Shown here: one piece after another, positions 61,156 through 64,000 of the stretch
Layout of the letters: every line of letters begins with the position of its first letter
Position numbering within the stretch: the stretch's first letter is position 1
From: Pseudorhodoferax sp. Leaf267
GTDB taxonomy: Bacteria > Pseudomonadota > Gammaproteobacteria > Burkholderiales > Burkholderiaceae_C
Length of the DNA: 64,000 nt
Assembly (NCBI RefSeq): GCF_001422405.1
Contig: NZ_LMMV01000026.1
Location: forward strand, 128,166 to 192,165
Direction: 5' to 3'
The notes under the pieces: generated by a model
What the model saw: only the letters and a program-made list of their open reading frames with translations
What the model was told of the DNA's origin: nothing
Databases searched by the model: none
Translations under genes and position numbers: made by a program

Positions 61156-62415
61156 ATGAAGCCCATCCGCAAATTCCGTCTGCAGCGAAGCCTGCGGCAG
61201 TTGGGCCCCGGCCTGATCACCGGCGCTGCCGACGACGACCCCAGCGGCATCGCCACCTATTCGCAGGCGGGGGCCCAGTTCGGCTTCTCGATGCTGTGGA
61301 CGGTGGTCTTCACGCTGCCGTTGATGGTGGCCATCCAGATCGTCGGGGCGCGCATCGGCTATGTCACGCGCCGTGGGCTGGCGGCCAACATCCGGCAGGC
61401 CTTTCCGCGCAGCGTGCTGCTTGCCGTGGTGGGCATGCTGCTGGTGGCCAACACGCTGAACCTGGCGGCCGACATCGCCGCGATGGCCGAGGCGCTGCGC
61501 CTGCTGGTGGGCGGCTCGGCCCATGTCTATGCCGTCACCTTCGGGCTGCTGTGCCTGGTGCTGCAGGTTTTCCTGCCGTATCAGGCCTACGTGCGCTGGC
61601 TGAAATGGCTCACGCTGGCCTTGCTCTCCTATGTGGCGGTGGCGTGGACCGTGCACCTGGACTGGGCGCAGGTCGCGCGCGAGATCGTCATGCCGCGAAT
61701 GGCGTGGGACCACGATCTGCTGCTCATGGTGGTCGCGCTGTTCGGCACCACCATCAGCCCCTACCTGTTCTTCTGGCAGGCCGGCCAGGAAGTGGAGGAG
61801 ACCAGCGACAGCGCCCCGCACACCGCCAGCGAGGTGCGCCTGCACCTGCGGCGCATCAAGGTGGACACCATCGCCGGCATGGGGTTTTCGAACCTGGTCG
61901 CGTTCTTCATCATCCTGAGCACGGCGGCCACGCTGCACGCCGCAGGGGTTACCGACATCCAGACCTCGGCCCAGGCCGCCGAGGCCCTGCGCCCACTGGC
62001 CGGCGACTTGGCGTTCCTGTTGTTCAGCCTGGGCATCATCGGGACCGGGCTGCTGGCCGTGCCGGTGCTGGCGGGTTCGGCCGGCTACGCCGTGGCCGAG
62101 GCCGCGGGCTGGCCGGGCAGCCTGAGCGCCCGGCTGGACAAGGGCGAGGGGCGGGGCTTTTACGCCGTGATCGCAGCCTCGACCGTGGGCGGCGTGGCGC
62201 TGTGCTTCACGCCGACCGATCCGGTCAGGGAGCTGTTCTGGGCGGCCGTGCTGAACGGCGTGATCGCCGTGCCCATCATGGTCGTCATGATGCTGCTGGC
62301 CTCGCGCGCCGCCACCATGGGGCCGCATGCCATCGGCCGGCGGCTGCGCTGGATGGGATGGGTGGCCACGGGCGCCATGGCGCTGATGGTCGTCGCGATG
62401 CTGGTGACGTTGTAG
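61156..62415 (+). CDS. NRAMP-related divalent metal transporter with altered metal-site motifs
   Basis: A 419-residue membrane protein with ~11 helices of the NRAMP (natural resistance-associated macrophage protein) fold. TM1 has GAADDDPSGIATYSQAG where classical NRAMPs have DPGN; TM6 has TISPYLFFWQAGQEVEE where the manganese-selecting Met is normally found (MPH). Both changes argue against simple manganese uptake and fit the NRAMP-related (NRMT-like) group. The 210-base upstream gap shows nothing clear. Start ATG has an upstream gag-type site only weakly. Confidence 0.82.
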   Translation: MKPIRKFRLQRSLRQLGPGLITGAADDDPSGIATYSQAGAQFGFSMLWTVVFTLPLMVAIQIVGARIGYVTRRGLAANIRQAFPRSVLLAVVGMLLVANTLNLAADIAAMAEALRLLVGGSAHVYAVTFGLLCLVLQVFLPYQAYVRWLKWLTLALLSYVAVAWTVHLDWAQVAREIVMPRMAWDHDLLLMVVALFGTTISPYLFFWQAGQEVEETSDSAPHTASEVRLHLRRIKVDTIAGMGFSNLVAFFIILSTAATLHAAGVTDIQTSAQAAEALRPLAGDLAFLLFSLGIIGTGLLAVPVLAGSAGYAVAEAAGWPGSLSARLDKGEGRGFYAVIAASTVGGVALCFTPTDPVRELFWAAVLNGVIAVPIMVVMMLLASRAATMGPHAIGRRLRWMGWVATGAMALMVVAMLVTL

Positions 62416-62442
62416 CGGCCCGATGTTCCGCGCGGCTGCGGC

Positions 62443-63600
<1,158 letters not shown>

Positions 63601-63888
63601 GGTGCGGCGGGTCCGGCGGTCGAGACAGCGGCGAGCCTAGCGCGGCACAGGCATGCGGCCTGTCGCCTTGGCTACCGCGCGCCGCGCCGGGCCGCCTGTT
63701 GTGCCCAGCCCCGCGGCCGTACGCCGGTGCTGTTGCCGCGGCACGGGCTGGCGCGGGCCAGCTGCGCACGCACGCGGGGGGTGGGCCGCGTCCCACAGGC
63801 GCAACCGCATTCGGCGCACCCGCTGGCCGTGGGCAAGCCGCCAGCATGGCGCTGCGGGCCATTCCAGGCGCCGCTTGCAGGAGATGCC

Positions 63889-64000
63889 ATGACCACCACC
63901 AAGCACAAGCGAGACGACGGGCCGTGGGACCACGAGAACCCCAAGCACAAGAAGGGCGAGCCGAGCAAGACCTTGACGCCGTCGCAGAAGGCCACGGCCA
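63889..64000 (+). CDS. small basic protein, partial (window edge)
   Basis: The start of a Lys/Thr-rich protein (TTTKHKRDDGPWDHENPKHK, then KGEPSKTLTPSQKATA), cut by the window end. CAGGAG lies 8 bases before the ATG. Small basic proteins of this type (DDGPWDHENPK) are common hypotheticals in Comamonadaceae. Function unknown. Confidence 0.7.
   Translation, partial: MTTTKHKRDDGPWDHENPKHKKGEPSKTLTPSQKATA

Overview
The window is very GC-rich chromosomal DNA from a betaproteobacterium, most likely a member of the Comamonadaceae/Burkholderiales. Supporting this are a Bug-type tricarboxylate-transporter solute receptor, a methyl-accepting chemotaxis protein, a PheC-like periplasmic protein, a YcaQ-like protein and intergenic repeat types common in that family. 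I saw no rRNA, tRNA, CRISPR array, transposase or integrase.

Region 1 (1-24.85 kb) is mostly housekeeping and metabolic genes. In order: a CNNM/CBS membrane protein with a small lipoprotein; an operon of Rep helicase, a small secreted protein and outer-membrane phospholipase A; a chemotaxis receptor; an auxin-efflux-type carrier; a FAD/NAD(P)-binding protein translationally overlapped with a PheC-like binding protein and followed by a class II aldolase; a YghU-like glutathione transferase; the 3' remnant of an AraC regulator; an MltB-type lytic transglycosylase; MOSC, small secreted and OB-fold proteins; and a YcaQ-like protein. Next comes a small catabolic operon (MhpA-like FAD monooxygenase, class II aldolase, DUF2783) with a divergent LuxR-type regulator. 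After that are an alpha/beta hydrolase, an acetyltransferase and an AAA ATPase plus TOPRIM-like DUF4276 pair that looks like an anti-phage module, and a glutathione transferase.

Region 2 (24.9-51.7 kb) is the main item: a complete-looking extracellular contractile injection system (eCIS, a phage-tail-like particle of the Afp/PVC/MAC kind), all on the minus strand. In transcription order: a PspF-like sigma-54 activator; a promoter region with a near-consensus -24/-12 site and nested palindromes; a small winged-helix-like protein; sheath; inner tube; a zinc-ribbon protein; a Pro/Ala-rich protein; the DUF4255 (Pvc16-type) terminator; a 0.65 kb giant inverted repeat; an AAA+ ATPase (Pvc15 type); a small protein; a DUF4157 metalloprotease with a second HExxH motif; a tube-initiator (CIS_tube) gene and a separate LysM gene; a hub protein; a gp5-like spike; a PAAR-like tip; gp25; two baseplate J-like proteins; a tail-protein-I-like protein; and a 1141-residue DUF6519 protein with a seven-repeat YCF48-type propeller inserted in it. 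Most spaces between the later genes hold copies of one palindromic repeat. No tape-measure gene was recognised.

Region 3 (51.7-64 kb) holds a decayed ParE-like toxin, a CopD-like membrane protein, an unrecognised 540-residue protein, a class A beta-lactamase, a BrnT/BrnA-like toxin-antitoxin pair, a QseBC-like two-component system, a Bug receptor, a small secreted protein, a drug-resistance-type MFS transporter, an NRAMP-related transporter with altered metal-site motifs, an acyl-CoA dehydrogenase and the start of a small basic protein cut by the window edge.

Inferred logic: the sigma-54 activator upstream of the eCIS operon probably senses no ligand itself and drives the particle genes through the -24/-12 promoter. 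The ATPase-TOPRIM pair, the BrnT/BrnA pair and the toxin remnant put several biological-conflict genes within a few kilobases of the eCIS.
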